Below, one piece after another: positions 5,399-6,422 of a stretch of 6,422 bases of DNA; positions within the stretch are counted from its first letter, which is position 1, and each line of letters begins with the position of its first letter. Source of the stretch: Leptospira sp. B5-022 (GTDB lineage: Bacteria; Spirochaetota; Leptospiria; Leptospirales; Leptospiraceae); contig NZ_ANIJ01000045.1 in assembly GCF_000347035.1 (NCBI RefSeq), positions 1 to 6,422 on the forward strand, in the 5' to 3' direction. The notes beneath the pieces are model-generated. The model saw nothing but the letters and a program-made list of their open reading frames with translations. It ran no database searches and was not told where the DNA came from. Made by a program: the position numbers and the translations under genes.

Positions 5399-6204
5399 GC
5401 AGTGTCAAAATTATAAGATAGGTTCCATATATTGGTCTTTTAATGCCAAGGCGTTCGCTTCATTTGTACTCTGCAGCCTGTTCTTATCAGGGTCATATTC
5501 AAAGGAACTATATATTTTCCCTTCTGAATTTCTTATGATTAATTTATTACCTTCAATCCCCCAATTATTTTCATTTTTATTCCCTCCTTTTAAAAACGTT
5601 CCGTCGGATGAAAATTTAAGAATTTTCGATCTTCCAGTCTGTGGATTAAAAATGAAATTAAACTGCTTACTAGTTAAAACATCATAAAGACTTGCTGTAT
5701 TTGACTTCATCAGATTTTTATCATTCTTTTCAACTAAGTAATCCCGCAAAAATGTAATGGTCTTTTTAAATCGTATTGATTCCGCTCTTCGATTTGATTT
5801 GATACCCTCAAAGGAAAAAGGAATATCTAATTCTTTATGAACAAAGCCTTTCAATTTCTTCATAACTTGATTCTCAACTACCGGCAAAATGCGTAATTGA
5901 GGCTTCGCATTGTCTCGTAGAGAAATTGCATAACCAATTTCTTGATTCATCCATTGTGTTGACATTGAAGTTCTAGTCATTATTGGGATGAAATAATCTG
6001 CTTCTTTAATACCATCCGTAACTTTATTCGCCAATGAGATCATCTCAGTCCTATTGTTTGCAATGATTATCAATTTAAAATTGGCGTAATTACTAAATAC
6101 GTCCTGAAATAGCTCTACTTTTCGTTTGTCAAAATCCGAATAACTTATAAATATTTTAGTGTTCATAATTTCTCTCAGGATGTATTTTTTGACATTGCGC
6201 ATAA
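5264..6204 (-). mobile_element. Cassette C2 (TIR-domain gene plus attC2)
   Basis: 941-bp cassette. Terminal inverted repeats of 19 nt at 5392-5410 and 6187-6205: GTTATGCGCA, then G (left) or A (right, reverse complement), then TGTCAAAA. Confidence 0.86.
5411..6166 (-). CDS. TIR-domain protein with beta-rich C-terminal region (cassette C2)
   Basis: 251 residues, cytosolic (no signal or membrane segment). Residues 1-125 form a TIR domain: KIFISYSDFDKRKVELFQDVF (box 1), the DGIKEADYFIPIMT strand, and STQWMNQEIGYA, which carries Trp72 and the probable catalytic Glu76 in the S-x-W-x-x-x-E arrangement of NAD-hydrolysing or cyclising TIR enzymes. A linker rich in Arg/Lys (124-150) leads to a beta-rich region (about 165-245: KILKFSSDGTFLKGG, NWGIEGNKLIIRNSEGKIYSSFEYD) that is not recognised. 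Bacterial TIR proteins mostly serve anti-phage defence by depleting NAD+ or making signal molecules. The start at 6166 is chosen over longer frames, which run through attC1; GAGAG lies 5 bases before it. It is alone in its cassette, with no Thoeris ThsA partner. The stop abuts the cassette-end repeat. Confidence 0.85.
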   Translation of the reverse strand: MNTKIFISYSDFDKRKVELFQDVFSNYANFKLIIIANNRTEMISLANKVTDGIKEADYFIPIMTRTSMSTQWMNQEIGYAISLRDNAKPQLRILPVVENQVMKKLKGFVHKELDIPFSFEGIKSNRRAESIRFKKTITFLRDYLVEKNDKNLMKSNTASLYDVLTSKQFNFIFNPQTGRSKILKFSSDGTFLKGGNKNENNWGIEGNKLIIRNSEGKIYSSFEYDPDKNRLQSTNEANALALKDQYMEPIL

Positions 6205-6353
6205 CGACCGAGGTGTTCCGACGTTTCGCGAGTGCGTAAGCACTTGGCACGAGACTTGCTCTGCAAGACGAGTGACAAAGCGAAATGTGGCGCAGCCCAA
6301 GCAAGGGTCGCTTTAGCGATCCCGCAGCGCTGCGGAAGCACCGAAAGTTAGGC
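6199..6353 (-). repeat. attC1, recombination site of cassette C1
   Basis: 155-bp attC of the long class. R'' box GCCTAAC (6353-6347, minus) and R' box GTTATGC (6205-6199). L boxes GGTG-TTCCG pair with CGGAA-G-CACC. Hairpins AGTGC/GCACT, CTTGC/GCAAG, TTTCGC with GCGAAA, and GGGTCGC/GCGATCCC. About 90 bases of its left part are identical to attC6. Confidence 0.94.
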
Positions 6354-6381
6354 GACTGTGACCTATTAAATTAGGTATCAA

Positions 6382-6422
6382 TTACTCAATTGAGCTAATC
6401 TTTTTCTGCCTCAAAGCTTTTA
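6382..6422 (-). CDS. Possible 3' end of the cassette C1 gene (cut by window edge)
   Basis: The minus strand upstream of attC1 should hold the end of the C1 gene. One frame gives KALRQKKISSIE then TAA (6384-6382), 29 bp before the attC1 core; a second frame gives KSFEAEKD then TAG (6397-6395). The third frame is closed at the window edge. The sequence is too short to choose with confidence or to name a product; the first is preferred because its stop is nearer to attC, as in other cassettes. Confidence 0.35.
   Translation of the reverse strand, partial: KALRQKKISSIE

Noticed and set aside
5411..6166. Thoeris ThsB assignment for the TIR protein
   Set aside because: No ThsA-like gene is adjacent and the C-terminal beta-rich region is not part of the ThsB proteins I know; kept as a general TIR protein.
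6167..6304. Longer N-terminus for the TIR protein, and similar extensions of the C8 and C6 genes
   Set aside because: The extra residues are translated attC sequence. The family-like N-terminus (MNTKIFISYS) begins at 6166 with a purine-rich site before it.

Overview
The window is a stretch of an integron cassette array: seven attC recombination sites (141 to 155 bp) separate single-gene or two-gene cassettes, every one on the minus strand. Six cassettes are complete; a seventh (left edge) and an eighth (right edge) are cut by the window. AT-rich genes with G+C-rich attC sites, a lipoprotein with a spirochaete-like lipobox and a YARHG domain, and the general look of the proteins suggest a spirochaete, most likely Leptospira; this is an inference and no marker gene proves it. 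There is no integrase gene and no recognisable attI. From the orientation (gene, then attC, reading leftwards on the minus strand) the integron platform, if there is one, lies to the right of base 6422.

In transcription order (right to left, minus strand) the cassettes are: C1, only a 3' tail and its attC1; C2, a TIR-domain protein with a beta-rich C-terminal region; C3, a HigB/HigA toxin-antitoxin pair with its own strong promoter and a palindromic operator; C4, a polytopic membrane protein whose stop codon lies inside the attC core; C5, a two-gene overlapping unit of a winged-helix regulator and a nucleotidyltransferase-fold protein, with a 25-bp perfect palindrome upstream; C6, a DUF1963 (YwqG-like) protein, visibly richer in G+C than its neighbours; C7, a YARHG-domain lipoprotein; C8, a small three-helix membrane protein. 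The content (toxin-antitoxin, TIR, HTH plus nucleotidyltransferase, envelope proteins) is typical of a sedentary chromosomal cassette array that stores addiction and probable defence genes.

The most unusual observation is at the cassette ends. Complementarity between the two ends of a cassette is expected only for the 7-bp core. Here it extends outward in all six complete cassettes to 16-22 nt, with a different sequence in each cassette. At one fixed place (position 11 counted from the core G; position 12 on one arm of C5 because of a 1-nt indel) the two arms always differ in the same way: on the plus (recombinogenic bottom) strand the pair is G-T wobble, while on the minus strand it is a C-A mismatch. 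This would stabilise the folded bottom strand over the top strand. The attC sites also show clear compensatory changes in their inner hairpins. One attC (attC7) lacks the extrahelical base seen in the other six.

Gene-free stretches are short. The 3289-3414 and 5156-5257 stretches hold regulatory palindromes or promoters, and all the others are attC sites.
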